This document shows positions 1-5,821 of a stretch of DNA of 5,821 nucleotides, piece by piece; position 1 is the first letter of the stretch; every line of letters starts with the position of its first letter. Both the position numbers and the translations under genes were made by a program. Source of the DNA: Spirochaetaceae bacterium. GTDB taxonomy: Bacteria; Spirochaetota; Spirochaetia; Treponematales; Breznakiellaceae. The stretch is from positions 1 to 5,821 of the forward strand of contig JAIRTD010000239.1 of the NCBI GenBank assembly GCA_031255115.1, given 5' to 3'. The notes beneath the pieces are model-generated. The model was given only the letters and a program-made list of their open reading frames with translations. It did no database searches and was not told where the DNA came from.

Positions 1-8
1 TTCGTCAT
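1..8 (-). CDS. Possible start of a downstream gene overlapping bioY (ATGA)
   Basis: On the minus strand an ATG at 8-6 overlaps the bioY stop TGA at 7-5, the four-base ATGA arrangement typical of translationally coupled genes. Only two complete codons (Met-Thr) remain before the window ends, so nothing can be said about the product. By analogy with other bioY loci it could be an ECF-module subunit (energising ATPase or T protein) or a biotin-related enzyme, but this is a guess. The ATGA could equally be chance. Confidence 0.22.
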
Positions 9-604
9 TCATACAGTTTCCGGGAGACAATGCGCCTGAGCCCCGGGGCGCAGTACGCGGCAAGAACAGCCTTGATTCCATCGCCGGGTATAAAAGGGAA
101 AAACCCTCCTGCCAGGGCGGCGGTCCAGCCCCCGCCGAGCACACTCTTAAGCCGTATGAGGCCGGGGATATACACGGTAAGGAGGCCGGCCGCCGCGGCA
201 ATGAGCATGGGAACAAAATATTTTTTTCCGGGCCTCGCGCCGGCAGCTTTGGGGCTTCGGGCTATGAGCCCAGCGATAAAAGCGCCGGGGAGATACCCCA
301 CCAGAAAACCCCCTGAGGGCCTTGCGAAAACAGCGATCCCTCCCGCCGCGCCTGAAAAGACCGGAATGCCCAGGGCCCCGGCAAGGAGAAAGAGGGCGAC
401 GCTTGCGGCCCCCCAGATCGGGCCAAGGACAAGGCCCGCCAGCACGGCAAAAAAATTCTGCATCACTATGGGAACAGGGGAGAAGGGCAGGGGTATGGAA
501 ATAAAAGCCCCGGCAGAACATAAGGCCGCAAAGAGGGCGCTGTACACGAGAAAAAGTTTCCTGTCCGGCGCCGCCTGTTTGACGCCGCTGTTTTCCGTTT
601 TCAT
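5..604 (-). CDS. bioY: BioY, biotin-specific substrate-binding (S) component of an ECF transporter
   Basis: BioY is a small integral membrane protein that captures biotin and, in ECF transporters, works with an energising ATPase pair and a T protein to import it. From the ATG at 604 the product is 199 residues, the usual family length. About six hydrophobic segments are visible, roughly at residues 15-40, 45-62, 63-83, 98-115, 130-155 and 165-190. Family landmarks are the early IPLPFSPVPIVMQNF stretch (about 37-51), the GIPVFSG turn (79-85), the ARPSGGFLVGY motif (94-104) and a C-terminal FIPGDGIKA (171-179). An in-frame TTG at 637 would add 11 residues (210 total). I prefer 604 because the extension is non-hydrophobic and lies over a palindrome (618-634), but neither start has a clear Shine-Dalgarno sequence. 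It lies about 60 bases after the cyclase stop, probably in the same transcript. No ATPase or T-protein gene is seen in the window, so it relies on a shared ECF module, on genes further downstream, or on acting alone. Family call is firm; start is uncertain. Confidence 0.94.
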   Translation of the reverse strand: MKTENSGVKQAAPDRKLFLVYSALFAALCSAGAFISIPLPFSPVPIVMQNFFAVLAGLVLGPIWGAASVALFLLAGALGIPVFSGAAGGIAVFARPSGGFLVGYLPGAFIAGLIARSPKAAGARPGKKYFVPMLIAAAAGLLTVYIPGLIRLKSVLGGGWTAALAGGFFPFIPGDGIKAVLAAYCAPGLRRIVSRKLYE

Positions 605-617
605 TGGTTTGGCAGTA

Positions 618-634
618 TCAAAGCCGGGCTTTGA
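618..634. promoter_or_regulatory. Perfect 8-1-8 palindrome upstream of bioY
   Basis: The bases TCAAAGCC-G-GGCTTTGA (plus strand) form an uninterrupted inverted repeat with 8-base arms and a single central base. It lies between the cyclase stop (665) and the bioY ATG (604), 13 bases upstream of that ATG. As DNA it could be a dimeric repressor operator. As minus-strand RNA it could fold into a 7-bp stem with a 3-base loop just ahead of bioY. The minus-strand hairpin is not followed by a T run, so it is a poor terminator in that direction. It does not resemble the BirA or BioR operators as I know them. Confidence 0.45.
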
Positions 635-664
635 CAAATTTTTGTGCGCATAACGGTTTTCCGT

Positions 665-3379
665 CTATTTCTCGGTGAGGTTTCTCACTCCGTCCCAGTC
701 CGGTTCGGGCGGGTAGTCGATAAACGCGGCGCAGCGTTCAAAGAAAACCTTTGAGGGGCCGTCGCCGGGATATGCCGAATGAAGGTCTCCGAAGGCGTCT
801 TTGGCCGCGGAAAAATCCCTCTGCGAAAAAAGGTCCAGGGCGTGGTGAAAGCGTTCAACCAGCTCAAGCGCGCCGCTTTCGGCTTCTTCTTTAAGGCAGA
901 GGATTTCGTGGATCAGAACCGGTTCATTGATGCCGACGACCCTGACCCGGTCGAGTTTGCGGGTAAGGAGGGCGTCTTTGGTTTCCCGTATGGTTTCGTC
1001 AGAGGCGAGTATCCAGGTGCCGTACTGTTTGTTGACTCCTTCCAGTCTGGCGGCGAGGTTTACCGCGTTGCCCATAACGGTATAGTCCATTTTCTGGGTA
1101 GTGCCCATATTGCCGACAACCATGCTTCCGGTGTTGATTCCTATGCGGGTGAGGAGGGGGGAGGCCGTCATGCCTTCGCTGACAAAGTGTTCGTTGAGAT
1201 CTTTTTCCAGACGCTTCATGGCGATGGCGGCCCGGCAGGTCCGCAGGGCGTGGTCGCTTAAATCCATGGGCGCGCCGAAAAAGGCCATGATGGCGTCGCC
1301 TTCAAACTTGTCGATGGTTCCCATTTCTTCCAAAACAGCATCACTCATCATCGAGAGGTATTTGTTGAGGAGCTTTACCAGGTCTTCGGGGTCGAGTTTT
1401 TCCGAAATGGTCGAAAATCCCCGTACATCGGTAAAGAGAACGCTGAGGTGTTTTTTTGTGCCGCCGAGATGGAGCCGCGAAGGGTCGTTGATGATTTCTT
1501 TTACCACCGTGTCCGGAAGATAGGTCGAGAAAGCCTTGCGTATAAAGCTCTTTTCCCGTTCCGAGCCGATAAAGGCCATGGTTTCCCGCAGGACGACGGC
1601 CAGCACCAGGGCCATGCAGGGAACAAGGGGCGCGAAGTAGATTCCCGTGGTATTAAAAAGCGCCAGCGAAAACCCGGCAAGGGCAATGGCCGCGGCAAAG
1701 CCGAGGAGGGTGCGCAGGCCGGGGTTAAAGCGGCCTATGAGTACAATTACCAGGGGTACAAGGATCAGGCTTATTACTATGCTCCACCAGGGAGAAAGCC
1801 AGACGATAAAGGATTCTGAAAGTATGGTGTCCAGAACTACCGCGTGAGTGCCTACATTGACATATTCGCCTGAAAAGGGATTGGCGCCCATATCGGTGGT
1901 GCCTGTATCGACCCGCCCTATGATGCAGATTTTTCCCCCTATGGTGTCTTCTATCTTCTGTCTGAGCTGCAGTATGGTATCATACTCTGTTTCTATGCTT
2001 TCGAGATTGGTTTCGATATAGGCTATGGTCTCGCTTATGTCGCCGTCCTGTTCGGAACCGCCGTAGGTCCTTATGGCATCAAGCAGCGCCGCTCCGGCGT
2101 TCTGTTCAATAAAGATGGAGACCATGCCGCGGAACTCCGCCATAAGATCTATATACCGTTCAAATTCCTCTTCGGAACTTTCGTTTACCGCGTTGCGCCG
2201 CGCGGCGGAAGCCGCTTCGTACATGGCGATACTGTCGTCAAGAAGTCCGAAGACATCATGAAAGGCGGGGATGAGGAGCAGTTGATTCCAGACGGCCAGA
2301 TTGTAAATGTTAAAGAGGCTTCCGTAGAGGCTGCCTTCGCTTTCTTCCAGCACGGAGAGAACCGCAAAAGAAAGATGGGCATAGCTTTCGTAATAATTTG
2401 TTTTCGGCCAGTCAAGGAGCATGAAGCCGTCTTTATCAAGGGGTATGGAAATATCCTTCTGCCTCCCGTCAGGAAGCCGTGCGCCCGCGAGGGTGAGTTT
2501 TTTTCGCTCCACGCTGATTTCAGGCGAACCGAGCATGGAAACCAGGGGGGAAAAGGCAAGCTGGAGGTACCAGCGGTCGTTGATTTTCCTGGCCAGGGGA
2601 ATACGCCGCCTTACGCCGTCAGGATCGACCTGGACATTGGTAAAACCCGCGCCTTCGACCGATTCGGCAAACTGGAGTATGGGGATGAGCGTGTCGACAT
2701 AGCTTCCTCCGGGGACTCCGGCGGCGGCCTTTACCGGATACGAAAAACGCTCTTCGGCATAGGCGCGGCGGAGCGCCTGTTCTCCAGTGAGGGGATCGGG
2801 CCGGAGATTGATGGTCCCCCAGGTATGGCCGAACAGTTTTGAACTTGACGAGAGATAGGCGTCATTATCCCGGACCAGGGTGCTGATACGGGCAAGGAGG
2901 GCTTCTTTTTCTTCGGTGATGGCCGCGCTCAGTTCTTCGGCGTACTCAAGGGCGTACTCGACGCCTATTCTTCCTTCGGCGAGGGCGCCGAAAAGCCCCG
3001 CCGTATAGGTATCGATGGTTAAAAAAGGCTGTTCAACATCGTATCTGAGTCCCTGGCGAAAGTAAAGCTCGTCCAGCCCGAAGGGGCTTTTATCGATATA
3101 TTCAATATCAAAGATAGCCGCCCTGACTCCGTATTCCTTGAGGCGGAGCAGGCCGTCGCCCATGACCGCCCTGGGCCAGGGGAAAACGCCTACATGGGCT
3201 ATGGCCGGGTCGTCAATATCAAGAAACGCAACCGAGTCGATGCGGGGCCTTTCCGGCCGGAACTGGAGCGCGAGGTCATAGGTCCTTGATTCAAGGAACG
3301 AAAAAACCCCGGTAAGAGAAAGCGCGGAAAAAAACACCGCCGAACCCAGGGCCGCCAGAAGAAACTGTTTTCTTACCAT
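665..3379 (-). CDS. Membrane-bound class III adenylate cyclase with CHASE2 sensor
   Basis: This protein should convert ATP to cAMP in the cytoplasm under control of an extracytoplasmic sensor. From the ATG at 3379 it has 904 residues: one membrane segment (about 6-29), a large CHASE2-type periplasmic domain (about 30-522), three closely spaced membrane helices (about 524-549, 555-576, 580-598), a short linker, a class III catalytic domain (about 640-830) and a TPR-like tail (about 838-890) ending in a PPEPDWDGV motif. All key catalytic residues are visible: metal-binding D651 (LFTDVRGFS) and D695 (KFEGDAIMAFFG), adenine-selecting K691 and D765 (QKMDYTVMG), and transition-state N774 and R778 (VNLAARLE). 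The Lys/Asp pair favours ATP over GTP. CHASE2 landmarks include FLDIDDPAI near residue 52, GKICIIG near 482 and an HAVVLDTIL stretch near 512. The sensor is longer than usual because of two helical insertions. An open frame reaches 3505 but would overlap lnt, and the ATGs at 3397 or 3379 just precede the first membrane helix. I choose 3379; 3397 is possible (910 residues). No strong Shine-Dalgarno sequence is seen. The signal sensed is unknown. Confidence 0.93.
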   Translation of the reverse strand: MVRKQFLLAALGSAVFFSALSLTGVFSFLESRTYDLALQFRPERPRIDSVAFLDIDDPAIAHVGVFPWPRAVMGDGLLRLKEYGVRAAIFDIEYIDKSPFGLDELYFRQGLRYDVEQPFLTIDTYTAGLFGALAEGRIGVEYALEYAEELSAAITEEKEALLARISTLVRDNDAYLSSSSKLFGHTWGTINLRPDPLTGEQALRRAYAEERFSYPVKAAAGVPGGSYVDTLIPILQFAESVEGAGFTNVQVDPDGVRRRIPLARKINDRWYLQLAFSPLVSMLGSPEISVERKKLTLAGARLPDGRQKDISIPLDKDGFMLLDWPKTNYYESYAHLSFAVLSVLEESEGSLYGSLFNIYNLAVWNQLLLIPAFHDVFGLLDDSIAMYEAASAARRNAVNESSEEEFERYIDLMAEFRGMVSIFIEQNAGAALLDAIRTYGGSEQDGDISETIAYIETNLESIETEYDTILQLRQKIEDTIGGKICIIGRVDTGTTDMGANPFSGEYVNVGTHAVVLDTILSESFIVWLSPWWSIVISLILVPLVIVLIGRFNPGLRTLLGFAAAIALAGFSLALFNTTGIYFAPLVPCMALVLAVVLRETMAFIGSEREKSFIRKAFSTYLPDTVVKEIINDPSRLHLGGTKKHLSVLFTDVRGFSTISEKLDPEDLVKLLNKYLSMMSDAVLEEMGTIDKFEGDAIMAFFGAPMDLSDHALRTCRAAIAMKRLEKDLNEHFVSEGMTASPLLTRIGINTGSMVVGNMGTTQKMDYTVMGNAVNLAARLEGVNKQYGTWILASDETIRETKDALLTRKLDRVRVVGINEPVLIHEILCLKEEAESGALELVERFHHALDLFSQRDFSAAKDAFGDLHSAYPGDGPSKVFFERCAAFIDYPPEPDWDGVRNLTEK

Positions 3380-3401
3380 AATAGCCAAGGATAGCATGTT
3401 A

Positions 3402-3430
3402 TATATAAGTTGAAAAGTATAAGTTGAAAA
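3402..3430 (-). promoter_or_regulatory. Candidate sigma-70-type promoter for the cyclase gene
   Basis: Read on the minus strand, TTTTCA (3430-3425) and TATATA (3407-3402) are separated by exactly 17 bases, a reasonable -35/-10 pair. Transcription would begin near 3395, leaving a leader of roughly 16 bases before the ATG at 3379. This would allow cyclase expression independent of lnt. The -35 match is partial and AT-rich DNA yields such pairs by chance, so this is a candidate only. Confidence 0.35.
3404..3430. repeat. Tandem direct repeat, 14-base period, in the lnt-cyclase gap
   Basis: The 13-base sequence TATAAGTTGAAAA occurs twice, at 3404-3416 and 3418-3430, separated by one G, giving a 14-base period with perfect identity between copies. 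It lies in the roughly 70-base non-coding gap between the lnt stop (3450) and the cyclase start, and is strikingly AT-rich compared with the flanking coding DNA. It overlaps the candidate promoter, contributing both the -35-like and -10-like elements. Confidence 0.85.
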
Positions 3431-3449
3431 CGCAAAATACGTACAGGGC

Positions 3450-5114
3450 CTATGGCGCGCCGGGAAAATCCTGTCCAGGGGCTCCAGGCTTGAGAAGGCC
3501 CCCAATGAGCATAAGGCAGAACAGTATGCCGCAGCACAGGGGGAACCAGTCGCCCAGGACCGAATACACGGTGGGCCGTTCAGGAATCTGCACCGGAACT
3601 TCGCTTACAAGAACGGCCGCTTCAAAACAGGGGAGTGAGGCGAGTATTTTGCCTTCGGCGTTTATCACCGCGCTGAGCCCCGAATTGGCGGCGCGCGCCA
3701 GAACACGGCGGTTTTCCACGGTCCTGAACCGCGCCGCGGCAAGGTGTTGTATTTCGGCGGAACTTTGTCTGGCCCACGAATCATTGGTAAGGTTGACAAG
3801 CATATCCGCCCCTTCGGCAAAGAACGTTCCGCAAAGCCTTGCAAAGGCGTCCTCAAAACAGATGGGGGTTCCGATACGCAGCGTTCCTCCGCCGCGCAGG
3901 GGAAGCTCCATAAGGGAAGAAACTTTTCCGGCGCTCCAGCCGCCTTCAAAGCCCACGACCTTCCGCATAAAAGAAGCCATCCAGGGCTTTTCGATAAAGG
4001 GCACCGCCTCGGCAAAGGGGACCAGATGTTGTTTGGCGTAGGAAGCCAGGAGCGTCCCTTCGGGGCTGATAAGAATAGCCCCGTTAAAGGCCGTGTACTG
4101 TTCCCAATCTTGAACCAGCGGCGCGCCGGTGAGGAGATACGCGTTTTTCTCTTTGAGGAAGGAAAGAAGGGGGAATTCCCTGGGGTTTTTCGCAAAGAAA
4201 CTCCGGTATTCCTCAAAGGGCCGGGCCAGGAGGGTTTCCGGCCAGACTATCAAGGGCGGGGCCTCACTTTCAATCTTGCGGTATCTTAAATACTCCTGGT
4301 ATGTTTTGTAGCCCTCATTACTCAGCCTTACCGCCTCGGAAAGGGCGCCCAGTTCGCTGCCGTTCCAGGCGTCGGCGTTGGGCTGGACCAGGATTATGGG
4401 GACTGTTTCCCGCGCCAAAACCGGATGGGAAAGCCGGTACAGGCCATAGATCGATATTGAAGCAAAGAGCGCAAGCCAGAAACAAACCAGGGGCCCATTA
4501 TATAGAAGCTCCCGCATACCGTTCCGGCCTTTTGTGTAGCGGAGTCCCATGACAAGTTCCGCAGAGAGCGCCGAGGACAGGGCAAGCAAGAAACTCAGAC
4601 CCCAGACTCCGGTAAAATCGGCAATCTGTATCATCCAGGGATGGTCGTTGAGCGCGTAGGGAAGAAGGCCCCAGGGATAGCCCAAAAAGCCTGAGGATTT
4701 AAGCCATTCCCAGACCGTCCAGGCCAGGGCAAGGGCCAGAGGACGGCTTATCCGGAGCGGGAACGTTGAAAAGGGAAGACAGGCCCTCCGTAAAAAGCAG
4801 GCCAAAAAAGCGTGCAAGGCCCCGTAGACAAGACAGCTAAGGCCCAGGGTCCAGAAGGCGAATTCCTTAAAATACGCCAGCCAGTAGCTCGAAAAGCCGT
4901 GGGAAAAGACCCCGAAAACCAGGCCCAAAAAAGCGGCCTGCCCAAAAGAGCGGCTCCGGGAGAGGCAGAGAAAATACGGACACAGGGCAAAAAAGCCGTA
5001 CAGGGGGTTTCCGTAGAGAAAAAGGTCGTTTGGAAGGGCCAGGGCGAGCAGAGCGGCGGAAAAAAGCGTTTCCAGGCCCATTAAAATGGTGATTTTGATT
5101 GAATAATCCCTCAT
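3450..5114 (-). CDS. lnt: Apolipoprotein N-acyltransferase
   Basis: Lnt is the last enzyme of bacterial lipoprotein maturation. In the inner membrane it moves an acyl chain from a phospholipid to the free amino group of the diacylglyceryl-cysteine of apolipoproteins. The 554-residue product is close to the usual length (about 500-550). The first 230 residues hold about seven hydrophobic segments, with the family's GFLGYPWGLLPYA stretch at 142-154. Residues about 238-510 form the nitrilase-like periplasmic domain, and a final membrane helix lies at about 521-541. The catalytic triad is visible: E293 in WPET, K361 in YAKQHLVPFAE and C419 in PICFEDAF. The NLTNDSW motif (441-447) and ENRRVLARAANSG (467-479) are also typical. 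After NDSW the sequence reads AR rather than the common FG, a small departure. The ATG at 5114 is the first in frame. A second at 5081 would cut into the N-terminal segment. No clear Shine-Dalgarno sequence precedes either. It heads the leftward gene set and diverges from the kinase gene at 5180. Confidence 0.95.
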   Translation of the reverse strand: MRDYSIKITILMGLETLFSAALLALALPNDLFLYGNPLYGFFALCPYFLCLSRSRSFGQAAFLGLVFGVFSHGFSSYWLAYFKEFAFWTLGLSCLVYGALHAFLACFLRRACLPFSTFPLRISRPLALALAWTVWEWLKSSGFLGYPWGLLPYALNDHPWMIQIADFTGVWGLSFLLALSSALSAELVMGLRYTKGRNGMRELLYNGPLVCFWLALFASISIYGLYRLSHPVLARETVPIILVQPNADAWNGSELGALSEAVRLSNEGYKTYQEYLRYRKIESEAPPLIVWPETLLARPFEEYRSFFAKNPREFPLLSFLKEKNAYLLTGAPLVQDWEQYTAFNGAILISPEGTLLASYAKQHLVPFAEAVPFIEKPWMASFMRKVVGFEGGWSAGKVSSLMELPLRGGGTLRIGTPICFEDAFARLCGTFFAEGADMLVNLTNDSWARQSSAEIQHLAAARFRTVENRRVLARAANSGLSAVINAEGKILASLPCFEAAVLVSEVPVQIPERPTVYSVLGDWFPLCCGILFCLMLIGGLLKPGAPGQDFPGAP

Positions 5115-5119
5115 TTTCA

Positions 5120-5139
5120 GATAGTATAAGCGTATTATC
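5120..5139. promoter_or_regulatory. Imperfect dyad between the divergent lnt and galK-like genes
   Basis: GATAGTA (5120-5126) and TATTATC (5133-5139) are inverted copies matching at 6 of 7 positions, separated by 6 bases. The element lies just upstream of the lnt start and contains TATACT and GATAAT on the minus strand, either of which could be a -10 element for lnt, although neither has a good -35 partner. It could be a regulatory site shared by the two divergent genes or simply AT-rich promoter DNA. Confidence 0.3.
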
Positions 5140-5141
5140 AG

Positions 5142-5157
5142 GGGCTTGGTATAGCCC
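5142..5157. other. Short inverted repeat in the divergent intergenic region
   Basis: GGGCT (5142-5146) and AGCCC (5153-5157) form a perfect 5-base inverted repeat around a 6-base loop. There is no T run on either side that would mark it as a terminator, and neither flanking gene ends here. It may be part of an operator or may be chance; the short stem gives little weight. Confidence 0.2.
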
Positions 5158-5168
5158 GATTTAATAGC

Positions 5169-5173
5169 GAGGG
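5169..5173 (+). promoter_or_regulatory. Ribosome binding site for the galK-like gene
   Basis: GAGGG ends 6 bases before the ATG at 5180, a good Shine-Dalgarno match at normal spacing. It fixes the start of the kinase gene and is the only convincing ribosome binding site in the window. Confidence 0.7.
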
Positions 5174-5179
5174 CATATA

Positions 5180-5821
5180 ATGAAGGATATCGGTCCCCTA
5201 CATCGAGCAGAATACGAGACCGAAGCAGATACTAACAGTAGGGTTGTAATAGCGGAAGCTCCCGGAAGGATTCATTATCTGGGTGAACACGGGGAGCCAA
5301 AATGGGGAATGTTTCTTTCTTCCGCCATAAACCGCAGCGTCCAGGTGGCCGTCAGCCTCCGCAAGGACAATTCTCTGCGTTTTTTTGCCGCTGATCTTGG
5401 GGAACGGAAGCGTACTACGCTGGTCAACCTCAAATACAAGCGCGAAGACCGCTGGGCGAATTATATAAAAGTGGCGGTCCACGCCTTTGCCGAGCGGGGT
5501 TTTCCCATAAAGGGGCTTAATTTTACGGTTTCCGGGGATATTCCCCAGCAGATAGGCCTTGCCAGTTCCTCGGCCATCGAAGTCGCGGCGGCCGTTGCCC
5601 TCAAGGGCTTTTTCCAGGTTAAACTCAGCGACCGGGAACTGCTTGGCATGCTCAGCGCCTCCGCTTCCCTGTTTTTCGGAAAACAGTTTAAGCCGGTCGA
5701 CTATCTTATCGCCCTTTCGGCGAAAAAAGACCACTTCCTCATTGTTGACGAGGAAAGGCTCGAAGCCAAAGCGATTAAGGTTCCCCTGGCGGGCTGTAAG
5801 ATACTCCTCATGGATTCGCGG
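5180..5821 (+). CDS. galK: Galactokinase-like GHMP kinase (5' part; runs off window)
   Basis: The first 214 residues of a GHMP-superfamily sugar kinase are present, about half of a normal galactokinase (around 390 residues). The gene continues past the window. GalK phosphorylates galactose at C1 with ATP, the entry step of the Leloir pathway in the cytoplasm. Visible features are the N-terminal APGRIHYLGEHGEP (27-40), corresponding to the galactokinase signature; the ATP-binding GHMP motif IPQQIGLASSSA (121-132); and the region KPVDYLIALSAKKDHFLIVD (171-190), which matches the GalK catalytic segment around the general base, here D174. The substrate-positioning Arg (R30), Glu (E36) and His (H37) are kept, but the usual HTDY reads HGEP, so the galactose-contacting Asp is Glu39, and the usual CGIMDQ reads FKPVDY. 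The start is supported by a GAGGG ribosome binding site and the normal distance to the signature. It diverges from lnt. The GHMP/GalK family is clear, but the substrate could be another sugar or the enzyme could have altered activity. Confidence 0.88.
   Translation, partial: MKDIGPLHRAEYETEADTNSRVVIAEAPGRIHYLGEHGEPKWGMFLSSAINRSVQVAVSLRKDNSLRFFAADLGERKRTTLVNLKYKREDRWANYIKVAVHAFAERGFPIKGLNFTVSGDIPQQIGLASSSAIEVAAAVALKGFFQVKLSDRELLGMLSASASLFFGKQFKPVDYLIALSAKKDHFLIVDEERLEAKAIKVPLAGCKILLMDSR

Noticed and set aside
618..644. Plus-strand intrinsic terminator (palindrome followed by a short T run at 639-643)
   Set aside because: No plus-strand gene ends here, the T run is only five bases and is separated from the stem by several bases. 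A regulatory palindrome for bioY is the simpler reading.
30..653. Long plus-strand open frame of 207 codons opposite bioY
   Set aside because: The product is rich in Pro, Arg and Ala with no recognisable domain, and it lies antisense to a clearly conserved bioY. It is a shadow of a GC-rich gene.
2258..2842. Plus-strand open frame of 194 codons inside the cyclase gene
   Set aside because: It is antisense to the CHASE2-encoding region and shows no domain, signal or ribosome binding site that would support a real gene.
3453..3500. Repeated PGAP motif at the C-terminus of Lnt as a possible functional repeat
   Set aside because: Only two short copies occur in a low-complexity tail after the last membrane helix; this is not enough to suggest a function.
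3380..3505. N-terminal extension of the cyclase frame up to an ATG at 3505
   Set aside because: It would overlap the end of lnt by 56 bases and read through the AT-rich tandem repeat, adding 42 residues with no family resemblance ahead of the first membrane helix. The starts at 3379 or 3397 fit better.
5176..5181. Perfect TATAAT hexamer overlapping the kinase ATG
   Set aside because: Transcription from it would begin inside the kinase coding sequence, and the bases 17 upstream (5153-5158, AGCCCG) do not resemble a -35 element. It is most likely chance plus the start codon.
5198..5734. Minus-strand open frame of 178 codons opposite the kinase gene
   Set aside because: It is antisense to a frame carrying clear GHMP/GalK motifs, has no recognisable motif of its own, and runs head-on into the kinase start region.

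Overview
The window looks like chromosomal DNA from a GC-moderate spirochaete, most plausibly a Treponema-like lineage such as the termite-gut group. This rests on three things: the architecture of the CHASE2-type class III nucleotide cyclase with its C-terminal TPR-like tail, a divergent GalK-type kinase of a kind I associate with treponemes, and the overall protein character. The assignment is inference, since there is no rRNA or other marker gene here.

Layout: three genes are read leftward (minus strand) in the order lnt (5114 to 3450), a CHASE2-class III nucleotide cyclase (3379 to 665) and bioY (604 to 5). The gaps are about 70 and 60 bases, with no obvious intrinsic terminator in either, so they could be co-transcribed. 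bioY ends in an ATGA overlap with a possible next start codon at the window edge. A fourth gene, a galactokinase-family (GHMP) kinase, is read rightward from 5180 and runs off the right end. It diverges from lnt across a 65-base intergenic region. Nearly the whole window is coding, and no gene-free stretch exceeds 300 bases. I see no tRNA, rRNA, CRISPR array, insertion sequence or phage gene.

Roles: Lnt completes lipoprotein N-acylation in the inner membrane. The cyclase is a membrane receptor that should make cAMP in response to an extracytoplasmic signal. BioY is the substrate-binding membrane subunit of an ECF-type biotin importer. The kinase is GalK-like, but its sugar-binding signature departs from the galactokinase consensus, so its substrate is uncertain. 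These four jobs do not form one obvious pathway.

The most interesting points are the altered sugar-recognition residues of the kinase, two large helical insertions in the CHASE2 sensor, an AT-rich 14-base tandem repeat just before the cyclase start, and a perfect 8-1-8 palindrome just before bioY. I found no convincing evidence of a wholly new multi-gene system.
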